Assembly: GCF_003952385.1 (NCBI RefSeq)
Contig: NZ_CP034444.1
Span: 3,100,001-3,164,000 of the forward strand
DNA length: 64,000 bases
Origin: Mesorhizobium sp. M1D.F.Ca.ET.043.01.1.1
Lineage (GTDB): Bacteria; Pseudomonadota; Alphaproteobacteria; Rhizobiales; Rhizobiaceae
Reading direction: 5' to 3'
The first letter of the stretch is position 1. Each line of letters starts with the position of its first letter. A program made the position numbers and the translations under genes. Of this stretch, positions 32,615-41,100 are shown one piece after another. The notes under the pieces were generated by a model, which saw only the letters and a program-made list of their open reading frames with translations, had not been told where the DNA came from and did no database searches.

Positions 32615-33721
32615 TCAGGCCGGAACCGAGCGGCCGATGCGCAGGAAATCGCTGTCAAAGGCGATGTCCCTTGCCGAACCGTCTGTCGCCACGAGACGTA
32701 CGCGCCCGTCCCCCGATTCCAAGCCGCTGGGAGGTTCGGTATCGGCGAACGGAACGGCGCCGATGACATGGCGGAAGGAGACGCTGCGCCCCTCGGCCAG
32801 CGCGAAAGCGGTCGCCACGCCTTCGTGCTTCAGCCAGTTGTCGCCGAGCGAGGCGGCGTGGCCGACCGCGGCGCGGCCGTCCTCGATGCCGAGCACGCCA
32901 ATGTGGCGGCCGCTCCAGGGCGCATAGTCGCGCCCGCCATTGCTGAACCACAGCATCGTGACCGGCAGCTCGGCCGGGTTCTTCAGCACCAGCACCAGAT
33001 CCTGCTCGGCGCGACGGGCGAGCGCCGTCCAGCCCGGCCCGCCATGATCGGCCTCGACCAGGGTAATGAAATCCTCGCGGCGGTCTTCCATGCGGTAGTC
33101 GGTGAGATCGGCGGTGCCGCCGGCAGCGATCGGGAAATGGGTCAGATCGGTGGCGCGGGCGGGATAGGCGAGGCGAAACCGGCCGCGCGCCGGATCGGGC
33201 TCCAGCGGGGTGGCCGGCGTGACCGCCAGGCGCTTCGGCGAGAAGGCGAGCCTGCCGCCGCCCTGCATCGCCGTCATCGGATGATGGGCGACGGAAATGG
33301 CGCCGGAGCCGCCGGAAAAGATATGCTCCTGGTAGAGGAAGGGGTGGTTGTCGCGCAGCGTGAGGATCTTGTCGACGGCGGCGCCCATAACCTTGCGGCG
33401 CAGCCGGAAGACGGCGCGCCAGCCGCCGGCGATGGCGCCGTTTTCGACGACATCCCATTCGCTGTTGGCCGTCCAGCCGTGCAGGGGTGCGGCCTCGACA
33501 TCGCTGGTGGAAAAAGGCGCGCAGAGGAAATCGCCGGACAGGCGCACGGTGCCTTCGGGAAGGTTTTCCGGCAGCGTCTCGCGCGGCGAACCGACCCAGG
33601 GCGCGCGGTGCAGCGGCTTCAGGACGCGACCGCCGGCCTCGACCTCCATGGCGGCGATGTGCCCGACCGCGAGGTCGAGCGAAACCGAGATGCCCTTTGC
33701 GCTGATGGTGACCGTGTTCAT
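32615..33721 (-). CDS. Aldose 1-epimerase-like (galactose mutarotase fold) protein
   Basis: A 368-residue protein whose spacing of conserved segments suggests the beta-rich mutarotase fold (FLYQEHIFSGGSGAISVAHH, and LWFSNGGRD near residue 280). It likely binds or epimerises a sugar. The ATG at 33721 begins MNTVTISAKG. It may be cotranscribed with the kinase gene at 32536, 78 bases downstream. Assignment is by overall resemblance only. Confidence 0.65.
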   Translation of the reverse strand: MNTVTISAKGISVSLDLAVGHIAAMEVEAGGRVLKPLHRAPWVGSPRETLPENLPEGTVRLSGDFLCAPFSTSDVEAAPLHGWTANSEWDVVENGAIAGGWRAVFRLRRKVMGAAVDKILTLRDNHPFLYQEHIFSGGSGAISVAHHPMTAMQGGGRLAFSPKRLAVTPATPLEPDPARGRFRLAYPARATDLTHFPIAAGGTADLTDYRMEDRREDFITLVEADHGGPGWTALARRAEQDLVLVLKNPAELPVTMLWFSNGGRDYAPWSGRHIGVLGIEDGRAAVGHAASLGDNWLKHEGVATAFALAEGRSVSFRHVIGAVPFADTEPPSGLESGDGRVRLVATDGSARDIAFDSDFLRIGRSVPA

Positions 33722-33813
33722 TGCTCTATCCCGCGAATCTTTATGCAGGGCGGCAGCAAAGCCTGCCTGGTGTTGGATACGCAAGCTCGGTGATGGGCAT
33801 TTTGCATCACCGT

Positions 33814-33960
33814 CTACCCTCCCCCTTGTGGGGAGGGTCGGCGAGCGGTCGGAGCAACGCGGAGATCGCTCGACGGGATGGGGTTCAACCAAAAGAATCT
33901 TTTTCGACCCCCACCCCGATCCGCTATGCGGATCGACCCTCCCCACAAAGGGGAGGGTAG
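33814..33960. repeat. Dispersed palindromic intergenic repeat
   Basis: The arm at 33814-33840 (beginning CTACCCTCCCCCTTGTGGGG) and the arm at 33934-33960 (ending GGGGAGGGTAG) are near-perfect inverted copies about 27 bp long. They enclose a second imperfect dyad including CGATCCGCTATGCGGATCG. The element lies between convergent/unrelated genes and resembles repeats dispersed in rhizobial genomes. Confidence 0.8.
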
Positions 33961-33966
33961 GCGTTC

Positions 33967-35775
33967 CTACTGCCTTTTATACTCCCTGACCGGGGACTTC
34001 GTGCCGTCGGTGTAGGTCACCTGCACCGCCATCGACTTCACATCGTCGGCAACCGTGAAATAGGGCTGGTAGTCGGGAGGGATGGCGTAGGGGTCCTTGG
34101 CGTCGCAGGGCGGCATCTTGATCTCCTTGTCGAGCGTGGTGCCGTTCAGGCTGTAATGCACCGCCTTGATGGCGCAGCGGTAGGACAGCATCTGGGTGAA
34201 ATAGACCAGGCCGTGATTGCCGCTGGCATCGAAGGCGATCCAAGAGGTCCAGAACTGGTCGAGAGTCTGCTTGTCGCCCTGCTGCAGCGCTGAATCCGGG
34301 TCGAAGCTTATGTCGAACGGGCCGGTCTCGCGGCCCCGGATGTCGAGATACTTTATCGCGATGGTGGTGGCCGCGGTGCTGTCGGGCAGCTCGAAGCTCG
34401 GGTTCGGCATCGGCTTGCCGGTGCGCTGGTCGTTGGTCGCGAGCATGCCGGTATCGGAGAACGGGCCGCTGTCGCCGAGCCGCCAGGAAATCGCCGTCGC
34501 CGGCTCGGGCAGCGAAATCGTCATCGACCAGCCGGCATTGGAGCGCATCGGCGTCAGCGTCGGCACGAAGCGAGATGGGTCGAGCACATCGCCAAGCGCG
34601 GCCAGGCGGCTGCGGCTGCGGTCCAGCCAGTCGGCCAGTTGCGTCTGGTCGACGAAATATTTGAGCAGCCCGCCATCCTTCTCATAGGAAACGAACTTGG
34701 TCAGCGCCTCGGCTTCGCTGCGCTTGTCGGCCAGCGTCTGGCTGCCGAGGCGGTCCTCGGAGAATTCCTGCGCCTCGAGGAAGTAGGCCGGCGCGTAGTC
34801 CGGATTGGCCGATATGAAGGCGTTGAGCTTGTCGAGCCGCTGGGCATCGTCGAACTGGAGCAGATGGACGAGCTTGATCGCCGGCGCCTTGACCTTGTCG
34901 GCGAGCGTGCCGAACACTTCGCGTGCGCCGGCCTTGCCGTCCTGGACCCTCAGCAGCGTGGCAAAGCGTGTATAGGGGTCGATGGCGTCGACATCGAAGC
35001 CGGCAAAGGCGAGATAGGCGCGGCGGGCGTTGAGCATGTCGCCGGCAAGCTCATAGACGCGGGCGTTGTGATAGAACTCGTCGGGACGCTTGGGGTCGGC
35101 GATCGCCCCGCCCTGGGCTGAAAGCTGGGCAAAACCCTTGGCGATCGCGTCGATCGAGGCGGCGATCTGCTCGGTCGTCGCCTGCAGTTTTTCGGCCTGG
35201 GCCTGCTGCTGTTTTTGGCCGGCGGCCAGTGTGTCGGTGGTCTGCTTGACCGCCTCGACGGCCTTCTGCGTCTCGGCGCCCTGCGCCGTCTGCTGTTGCT
35301 GGGCGGAGACGATCTGGTCGGTCTTCGCAGCCACCGTGTCGGTGGATTTCTTGACTTCCTCGACCGTCTTCTGCGTCTCGGTGACCGTCTTTTCGATCTT
35401 CGCCACCTTCTCGGAGACGATGCCGAGAGACTGCTGCAGCCCGGCCACCGCCGGCACCAGCGCAGCGATAACGCCGTTCTGCGAATTGGTTTCCTGCTGG
35501 ACGCCGTAGACGCCGCCGGCGATCGCCGCCGCACTTGTGGCGAAGATCAGCGCCGGCATGGCTTTCGCGGCCAGCACCAGGCGCAGCACCATGGCGACGG
35601 CGATGATCGCCGCGGCGACGGCGGCGATGAGCGCGATATAGGCGGCAAAGGGCCCGAGCGGGTTGAGCACGTCCGACACCGCGCCGCTGAGGAAGGCGAC
35701 GCTGCCCGCCCATTTGCCGGTGCGGCTGAGCGAAGCCCGCAGCAGCGAGGTCGAACCCGTGGCGATTTCCGACAT
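33967..35775 (-). CDS. Large membrane-anchored coiled-coil protein of unknown function
   Basis: A 602-residue protein. Two membrane segments lie at about residues 41-70 and 73-92. Residues about 100-215 are a long heptad-type coiled coil rich in Gln, Lys, Thr and Glu (KTVTETQKTVEEVKKSTDTV). A helical repeat-like region follows around 220-390, then a beta-rich C-terminal region. The ATG at 35775 (MSEIATGS) follows GGGGGGA. I do not recognise the family. The layout suggests an envelope or signalling scaffold; that is inference. Confidence 0.75.
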   Translation of the reverse strand: MSEIATGSTSLLRASLSRTGKWAGSVAFLSGAVSDVLNPLGPFAAYIALIAAVAAAIIAVAMVLRLVLAAKAMPALIFATSAAAIAGGVYGVQQETNSQNGVIAALVPAVAGLQQSLGIVSEKVAKIEKTVTETQKTVEEVKKSTDTVAAKTDQIVSAQQQQTAQGAETQKAVEAVKQTTDTLAAGQKQQQAQAEKLQATTEQIAASIDAIAKGFAQLSAQGGAIADPKRPDEFYHNARVYELAGDMLNARRAYLAFAGFDVDAIDPYTRFATLLRVQDGKAGAREVFGTLADKVKAPAIKLVHLLQFDDAQRLDKLNAFISANPDYAPAYFLEAQEFSEDRLGSQTLADKRSEAEALTKFVSYEKDGGLLKYFVDQTQLADWLDRSRSRLAALGDVLDPSRFVPTLTPMRSNAGWSMTISLPEPATAISWRLGDSGPFSDTGMLATNDQRTGKPMPNPSFELPDSTAATTIAIKYLDIRGRETGPFDISFDPDSALQQGDKQTLDQFWTSWIAFDASGNHGLVYFTQMLSYRCAIKAVHYSLNGTTLDKEIKMPPCDAKDPYAIPPDYQPYFTVADDVKSMAVQVTYTDGTKSPVREYKRQ

Positions 35776-35944
35776 GCCGATCCCCCCGATTCCAAGCCGC
35801 AAACATCATAGCGGCAAGGGGGTGCGGATGGCAAAGCGGGCGCGAAAACCTGGGCAAATGCCTTATTGTCGCCGTTAACCAGTTGGACGCGGCGGTGCGT
35901 TACGTTAGCTTCGCCGCATCTCAGCAACAGTTTTAGAACACATC

Positions 35945-36997
35945 TTGTCCCATCAGCGTCCCTTTTCGCTCCTCCACACATTGGCCGCCGCCTTGGCGCT
36001 GCTCGTACTGATCGCCGGCTGCACCACCGTGGCGCCGCCGGAAAGCGTGCTGGCCGTGCCGGCCGCGCCGCAGAAATATGCGGCGATCGTGGTCGATGCC
36101 TCGAGCGGCAAGACGCTGTTTGAGGTCAATTCGACGGCGCAGCGCTATCCTGCGTCGCTGACCAAGATGATGACGCTCTACATGCTGTTCGAGGCGATGC
36201 AGAGCGGCCGGGTGACCAAGCAGACACAGATCCCGGTTTCCGACCACGCTGCCTCGCAGCCGCCGACCAAGCTGCGCTTCCGGCGCGGCGAGACGATCGA
36301 CGTCGATTCCGCCATCCGTGCCATGGTGGTGAAGTCGGCCAACGACGTGGCGGTGGCGGTGGGCGAATATCTGGGCGGCGGCTCAGAGGACCAGTTCGCC
36401 GCCATGATGACCGCCAAGGCGCGCCAGCTCGGCATGACCAGCACCAGTTTCCGCAACGCCTGCGGCCTGCCCGACGGCGGCCAGGTGACTTCAGCGCGCG
36501 ACATGGCGGTGCTGGGACTGGCGCTCGAACACCGCTTCCCGCAGCATTTCCACTATTTCTCCGAAAGCGACTTCATGTTCCGCGGCCGGCTGGTGCGCGG
36601 CCACAACGACATGCTGGGACGGGTGCGCGGCGTCGACGGCATCAAGACCGGCTACATCCGCGCCTCCGGCTACAACATCGTCACCTCCTACAATGCCGAC
36701 GGCAGGCATCTGATCGTGGTGGTGATGGGTGCCCAAAGCGCGCGCCAGCGCAACGACCATGTCGAGGCGCTGATCCAGCGAAGCCTGGGGCCGATGACGG
36801 CGGACGCGCAGCCAAGGCTGATGTATGCCGGCCAGCAGCCGGCCTCGCCGCCGCCCGGATTGTCGTCGGACTCGGCATTGCCCGGCCTGTCGCCGCCGCC
36901 GGCCACGCCTGCGTCGCCGCTGCCGGGCCAGCCGGCGTCCGATTTGCCGTCGCCGGATCTGGCGTCGCCTACTTCGCCGCTGCTGCCGACGCAATAG
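35945..36997 (+). CDS. D-alanyl-D-alanine carboxypeptidase, predicted lipoprotein (peptidase S11)
   Basis: A 350-residue low-molecular-weight penicillin-binding protein that trims peptidoglycan side chains. Active-site motifs are S71-L-T-K74, S131-A-N and K234-T-G. The N-terminus ends in a lipobox (LIAGC, Cys26), so it is probably lipid anchored. The tail from about residue 295 is Pro/Ser/Ala-rich and replaces the usual C-terminal amphipathic anchor. The start is a TTG at 35945; no in-frame ATG precedes the signal peptide, so the exact start is uncertain. Confidence 0.9.
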   Translation: MSHQRPFSLLHTLAAALALLVLIAGCTTVAPPESVLAVPAAPQKYAAIVVDASSGKTLFEVNSTAQRYPASLTKMMTLYMLFEAMQSGRVTKQTQIPVSDHAASQPPTKLRFRRGETIDVDSAIRAMVVKSANDVAVAVGEYLGGGSEDQFAAMMTAKARQLGMTSTSFRNACGLPDGGQVTSARDMAVLGLALEHRFPQHFHYFSESDFMFRGRLVRGHNDMLGRVRGVDGIKTGYIRASGYNIVTSYNADGRHLIVVVMGAQSARQRNDHVEALIQRSLGPMTADAQPRLMYAGQQPASPPPGLSSDSALPGLSPPPATPASPLPGQPASDLPSPDLASPTSPLLPTQ

Positions 36998-37061
36998 AGC
37001 GGCGCGAAGGCTGCGGCCTGCACGGCGTTGACCGATCGCGGCCTCGCGCCTCTCAGCGCGT

Positions 37062-37271
37062 CGTCATTCTAGGGCGGAGCAAGGAGCGAAGCGACGCGCG
37101 CAGACCCTGGAATCCATGCCGCGACCTATGATCGATGCCACGGTCCAGATCCTGGCACCCGAACATCGGCGTAGACAGCCTCCTTCCGCACCGCTGCATT
37201 CTTGCGCCGGCGTAACGGCATGGATTCCAGGGTCTGCGCGCCGCTTCGCATCGCTCCGCCCTGGAATGACG
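37062..37271. repeat. Long dispersed inverted repeat
   Basis: The arm at 37062-37121 (CGTCATTCTAGGGCGGAGC, continuing to GGAATCCATGCC) and the arm at 37216-37271 (from GGCATGGATTCCAGGG to CCCTGGAATGACG) are inverted copies of about 55-60 bp. The unpaired centre is about 94 bp. This fills the 300-base gap between the carboxypeptidase and universal stress protein genes. No open frame of note is inside. Confidence 0.82.
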
Positions 37272-37298
37272 AAGCGCGGAGGCGCGCCTCCCTTAGCC

Positions 37299-37748
37299 CT
37301 ACCGCACCACCAGCACCGGGATCTGCGTCAGCGACACCACTTCCGCGGTCTGGCTGCCGAGCACCAGCCGGCCGATGCCCCGGCGGCCATGCGAGGCCAT
37401 GACGATCAGGTCGCAGCCTTCCGCGCGGGCCGTGTCGAGGATCGCCTCGGCGGGCGTCTTGTTCTCGATATGCAGGGTCTTCGCGCCGACGCTGAGCTTA
37501 TCCGCCTCGGCCTTGCACTTCTCCAGCACCTCGCGGGCGTATTTGCGCGCGCTTTGTTCGTAGTTGGTGAGTTCCTCGGCGGCGACGTAGCCGGCCATGG
37601 CGCCGCCCCAGGCAAGCGTCGGGAACGGCTCGGAGACCGTGACGAAGGTGACGGTGGCGCCGAGGCCCTTGGCCAGTTCCAGGCCGTGGGCGACGCCCTT
37701 GCCGGCGAGTTCCGAACCGTCGGTGGCGATGAGGATGTGCTTGTACAT
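37299..37748 (-). CDS. Universal stress protein (UspA family)
   Basis: A 149-residue universal stress protein. The N-terminal HILIATDGSELAGKGV and the ATP-binding segment VMASHGRRGIGRLVLGSQTAEV (G-x2-G-x9-G-S/T) are complete, so an ATP-binding member is expected. The ATG is at 37748. A FixK/FNR-like box lies 112-125 bases upstream, so expression under low oxygen is likely. Confidence 0.92.
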   Translation of the reverse strand: MYKHILIATDGSELAGKGVAHGLELAKGLGATVTFVTVSEPFPTLAWGGAMAGYVAAEELTNYEQSARKYAREVLEKCKAEADKLSVGAKTLHIENKTPAEAILDTARAEGCDLIVMASHGRRGIGRLVLGSQTAEVVSLTQIPVLVVR

Positions 37749-37822
37749 GGTGGCGATCCCTCGTTTTCGGGGCGATGCGGGCCCCCAGGTGGCGGGAGCC
37801 TGAGCGGGCAGGCCTGATCTGG

Positions 37823-37873
37823 ATATAATCAGCCTATCAGGCCCGCCACAGGGGCCGGCTTGACGTGGATCAA
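37823..37873 (-). promoter_or_regulatory. FixK/FNR-like box and candidate promoter of the usp gene
   Basis: TTGACGTGGATCAA at 37860-37873 matches the FNR/FixK consensus TTGAT-N4-ATCAA with one change. On the minus strand a candidate -10 (GATTATAT) lies at 37830-37823. That places the box about 41-50 bases upstream of a likely transcription start, the distance for activation by an FNR-type regulator. The target is the universal stress gene at 37748. The rest of 37749-38085 shows no other clear feature. Confidence 0.65.
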
Positions 37874-38085
37874 GGCCAGCCTGCGGAGACGATTGCGCCA
37901 GCGCGCCTCTCGGCAGCGGGGCGGGGGCCGGCGCTGCCCTCTGCGACGGCAGGTGCCAGCCGCGCGAAGCGCGCCACCCGTCAATCACAACAACTTGTTC
38001 GGTCACACGCCCTTCACACTCACCATGGATATGCCGCGCCGGCTTGGCGTATCGTATCGGAAGCCTAACGACAGGAGCACTGACC

Positions 38086-39006
38086 ATGGCCGGCGATCCC
38101 AAGGCGCAGAACAAAGCCGACGACGAAAACGAAAGCGGCGGCGAATATTTCGAGGCGGCCACCGTGGCGGAGGAAGCGCATGAAGCGGCGGACGAGATCC
38201 TCGAAGCGCCGGAGGTGCCTGATTCCGAGCCGCACGTGCCCGGCACGACAAGGGTCAAGCCCAAGAAGAAACCGTCGGCGATCAGCGGCCGGAAATTCCG
38301 CAAGCGCGACCTGGTGCGCATCGATGATCTGAGGCCCAGCCTCGCCGATCGCATCCGCGCCGACCATCCCGACCTGCCGCGCGGCGCCCGCGTCAGCCGC
38401 GCCGAGCTCGCCCGCTACCGCATGCGCTACATGGAGGAGCTGCTGCAGCAGGAGCACGGCGAATTCTCCGAGCTCGACCGCCAGGTGGTGGAATCGATCG
38501 CCAGGCAGGACACGATCTCGGAAAACTCGGAAGAGGAGTTCGAGGAGCACCGCTCCTTCGCCGACCGCGTCTCCGACAACATGGCCGAGTTCGGCGGCAG
38601 CTGGTGGTTCCTGATCTCGTTCGCGGCCGTGCTTTTGATCTGGATCGGCATCAATTTGTTCGAAGGCACTGTGGGGGCGTTCGACCCCTACCCGTTCATC
38701 CTGCTCAACCTGATGCTCTCCTGCATCGCCGCCATCCAGGCGCCGGTGATCATGATGAGCCAGAAGCGCCAGGAAGCGAAGGACCGGCTGCGCTCCTTCA
38801 ACGACTACCGGGTGAACCTCAAGGCGGAGCTCGAAGTGCGGCACCTGCACGAAAAGCTCGACTACCTGATCTCGCGCCAATGGCAGCGGCTGGCCGAAAT
38901 GCAGCAGATGCAGCTCGACGCCATGCACGAGCTGACCGCGAAGAAGCAGAAGCGCGCGGCACGAGGGGTGCGGCGGAGGACGGCGAAGGTCGAGGCGGAG
39001 GGGTGA
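38086..39006 (+). CDS. DUF1003 membrane protein
   Basis: A 306-residue protein. An acidic, probably disordered N-terminus (residues 1-60) and a basic region come first. Then comes the DUF1003 core: two membrane helices at about residues 180-200 and 213-235 framed by SFADRVSDNMAEFGGSWWF and FILLNLMLSCIAAIQAPVI. A helical C-terminus follows. CAGGAG precedes the ATG at 38086. Family function is unknown. Confidence 0.85.
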   Translation: MAGDPKAQNKADDENESGGEYFEAATVAEEAHEAADEILEAPEVPDSEPHVPGTTRVKPKKKPSAISGRKFRKRDLVRIDDLRPSLADRIRADHPDLPRGARVSRAELARYRMRYMEELLQQEHGEFSELDRQVVESIARQDTISENSEEEFEEHRSFADRVSDNMAEFGGSWWFLISFAAVLLIWIGINLFEGTVGAFDPYPFILLNLMLSCIAAIQAPVIMMSQKRQEAKDRLRSFNDYRVNLKAELEVRHLHEKLDYLISRQWQRLAEMQQMQLDAMHELTAKKQKRAARGVRRRTAKVEAEG

Positions 39007-39017
39007 GGAGCTAGGAG

Positions 39018-39120
39018 TTTGGGTTCCTCGCCCCACAATGTGGGGGGTCCGCAGGACGGGCGAGACCGGCGGCTCGCCCCGGAATGGTGGCTCGGCGAAG
39101 CCGAGACGAAGAGGGGAGCG
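39018..39120. repeat. Dispersed intergenic repeat, copy 1
   Basis: This stretch begins GGGTTCCTCGCCCCAC, contains GGTGGCTCGGCGAAGCCGAG near 39085-39106 (itself a dyad), and matches in reverse complement the stretch at 45050-45117. It lies between the DUF1003 gene and tRNA-Arg. Confidence 0.65.
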
Positions 39121-39269
39121 CCATCTCCGATTGCTCTATCGATAAGACAATCAGCCATCACAGGCCGACCGCACAATCGCCAATTGGCCGTTGAAGCCCG
39201 GAGCGGCTTCCGCTAAGAAGCCGTGGCTGGCCGGCTTACCGGCCGGTTCGTTTTCCGGTTTCCCGGGAA

Positions 39270-39346
<77 letters not shown>

Positions 39347-39350
39347 TCTC

Positions 39351-39373
39351 AAACCCTTATACAGCAAGGGTTT
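39351..39373 (+). terminator. Hairpin just after tRNA-Arg
   Basis: AAACCCTT at 39351-39358 and AAGGGTTT at 39366-39373 form a perfect 8-bp stem with a 7-base loop, 4 bases after the CCA. It could terminate the tRNA transcript; the T-run is only three bases. It belongs to the inserted element, so it replaces whatever followed the tRNA originally. Confidence 0.5.
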
Positions 39374-39415
39374 CGAGCGACTGCTTCATTCCTCGAAATG
39401 CTCCTCAAAGCAACC

Positions 39416-39437
39416 AGTCACAATCTGGTCACAAAGG
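39416..39437 (+). repeat. Candidate integrase arm-binding repeats, left end
   Basis: AGTCACAA at 39416 and GGTCACAA at 39428 are spaced 12 bases apart, just upstream of the integrase start. Similar motifs recur at 43526-43555 near the other end. Direct repeats at both ends of an integrative element are typical arm-type sites for the integrase N-terminal domain. Confidence 0.55.
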
Positions 39438-39447
39438 AGCAGCGCCG

Positions 39448-40473
39448 ATGGCGTCTCTACGCAAGCGAAACGACAAGTGGCAGGCACAGGTCCGCCGCAC
39501 TGGGCATACCCCGATAAGCAAAACCTTCATCAACCGTGCTGATGCACTGCGATGGATACGCCAGACCGAACAGGAGCTAGACCGCTCAGCGCTAGCTTAT
39601 GATCCGTCCGCTTTGCAGCGCATGACCGTTGCAGACTTGCTAAGGCGCTATGAGCGCGATGTAACACCGAGCAAGCGCGGCCACGCTTCGGAAGCCAAAC
39701 GGATAGAAGTTTTCCTACGGTACGACTGGGCCAACCTGACCTTAGCTCGGATTACGCCTCAGGCATTCACCCGGCACCGAGACAAAAGGCTAAGGGAGGT
39801 CGAAGCCGGGACGGTCCTAAGGGAACTGGGCTTGCTGCGCACCATATTTGAGGTCGCACGGCGTGAATGGGACATACCCTTGCAGGCAAATCCAGTTGCC
39901 AACGTTCGCAAGCCCAAGGCCGCTAACGGACGGAACAGGCGGCTTCATGCAGATGAGTTTGCGGCGCTGTTGGCTGCTTGTGCAGATGGCCGAACCGATT
40001 GGCTGGAGCCCGGTATCAAACTGGCAATCGAAACCGGAATGCGGCGCGGCGAGCTGCTAAACATACGTCGTTCGGACCTTGACCTAGCCAATGGCCTGCT
40101 GTCGATACCGGAAACGAAGACGGACATTCCGCGCACCATTCCGCTGTCAGAGAAAGCAGTTCTGATACTGCGCAGCCTACAAGGTACGGCAACTGACGAC
40201 CGGCTGTTTCCCGTCTCAGCAAATGCGTTCCGCCTTGCATGGGAAAGGTGCAAACGCAGAGCAGCAAAGCACAAGCCGGGCATTGCAGACCTTAGATTCC
40301 ACGACCTCAGGCATGAAGCTGTCAGCCGGTTCTTTGAATTGGGTTTGAATGTACCGGAGGTCGCGGCCATCAGCGGACATAGGGACCCGAGAATGCTGTT
40401 CCGGTACACCCACCTTAAGCCGGAAGATATCGTTGCGAAACTCAGGAAAACTGGCCGGCAGGTGGCAGCATGA
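39448..40473 (+). CDS. int: Tyrosine integrase
   Basis: A 341-residue tyrosine recombinase that would insert and excise the element at tRNA-Arg. Catalytic residues are R199 (ETGMRRGEL), K224, H286-x2-R289 (FHDLRHEA), H311 (SGHRD) and Tyr320 (RYTHL), so it looks active. The N-terminal 45 residues resemble an arm-binding domain, and residues about 57-140 the core-binding domain. AAAGGAG precedes the ATG. Its stop overlaps the next start (ATGA). Confidence 0.96.
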   Translation: MASLRKRNDKWQAQVRRTGHTPISKTFINRADALRWIRQTEQELDRSALAYDPSALQRMTVADLLRRYERDVTPSKRGHASEAKRIEVFLRYDWANLTLARITPQAFTRHRDKRLREVEAGTVLRELGLLRTIFEVARREWDIPLQANPVANVRKPKAANGRNRRLHADEFAALLAACADGRTDWLEPGIKLAIETGMRRGELLNIRRSDLDLANGLLSIPETKTDIPRTIPLSEKAVLILRSLQGTATDDRLFPVSANAFRLAWERCKRRAAKHKPGIADLRFHDLRHEAVSRFFELGLNVPEVAAISGHRDPRMLFRYTHLKPEDIVAKLRKTGRQVAA

Positions 40474-40874
40474 CGAACAGAGCACTGGTAATGCCGAACT
40501 ACGTTGCCGAGTTGGTAAAGCTATGTTTAGCGCAGCTTGGGTTGGTCCCATCGACCGAACACAAGGACATCATAACCGCGTCGGTTCGTTACCAAGATGG
40601 GACCGAGCTTTCCGTTGTCGTTATGTGCTTGGCCCAAAGAAACTGGTTTCGTGAAAAGCCAATTGTGGCTGTTTCGATAGCGAAGCTGGATGCCAGCATG
40701 AGGGCGACGAACATCTACCTGCGAGAGGTGATGCCAGTTCCCTACGGTCCAAGCGACTTGCAGTTTCTGCTTGCGCTAAACACCAATATTCGGGCCATGG
40801 CTTGGACCGTTGCAGCGACTACCGAAATGGGAGAATGCGTCAGCCTGCCAGATCGTCCGCTCGCACCCGGATGA
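40470..40874 (+). CDS. Small protein of unknown function coupled to the integrase
   Basis: A 134-residue protein whose ATG overlaps the integrase stop by 4 bases. It has no signal peptide, membrane segment or motif I recognise. Near the middle it contains TELSVVVMCLAQ and VAVSIAKLDASM beta-like stretches. Being translationally coupled to the integrase, it may assist recombination or control it; nothing in the sequence proves this. Composition matches the element and not the host. Confidence 0.6.
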   Translation: MTNRALVMPNYVAELVKLCLAQLGLVPSTEHKDIITASVRYQDGTELSVVVMCLAQRNWFREKPIVAVSIAKLDASMRATNIYLREVMPVPYGPSDLQFLLALNTNIRAMAWTVAATTEMGECVSLPDRPLAPG

Positions 40875-40995
40875 CTCAGAAGCCCCTAATCTGCTCCCTT
40901 TTTGGAATAAAGGGTCACGGAGGCCAAATGTGAGACGGTTTCACCCTCCAAAATTGCGGCTTTGCCGCCTAGCTCATTTACTCCATAAACCCCGC

Positions 40996-41074
40996 ATTTC
41001 TCCCAATAGTTTTACTTAGGATATCTGCGGGATTTTCACTGTAGGGCCTGCCGGCTTCAAAACCGGTGGGCCTT
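40996..41074 (+). promoter_or_regulatory. Structured leader upstream of the helicase gene
   Basis: Two dyads fill the region before 41101. CCCGCA and TGCGGG enclose 40997-41034. An extended hairpin follows at 41043-41054/41063-41074 with 12 pairs (three G-T wobbles), an 8-base loop CTTCAAAA and TTTCTGTTTT after it. The second is terminator- or attenuator-like. It sits 26 bases before the start codon, whose ribosome-binding site is GAGGAG. No gene is supported in 40875-41100. Confidence 0.5.
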
Positions 41075-41100
41075 TCTGTTTTCAACACAGAGGAGAAAGC

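Noticed and set aside
40810..41019. Small open frame between the unknown protein and the helicase gene
   Set aside because: No ribosome-binding site, overlaps the preceding gene in another frame, and runs through the leader dyads.
41043..41074. Selenocysteine tRNA-like anticodon arm
   Set aside because: The loop CTTCAAAA resembles one, but acceptor, D and T arms are absent.
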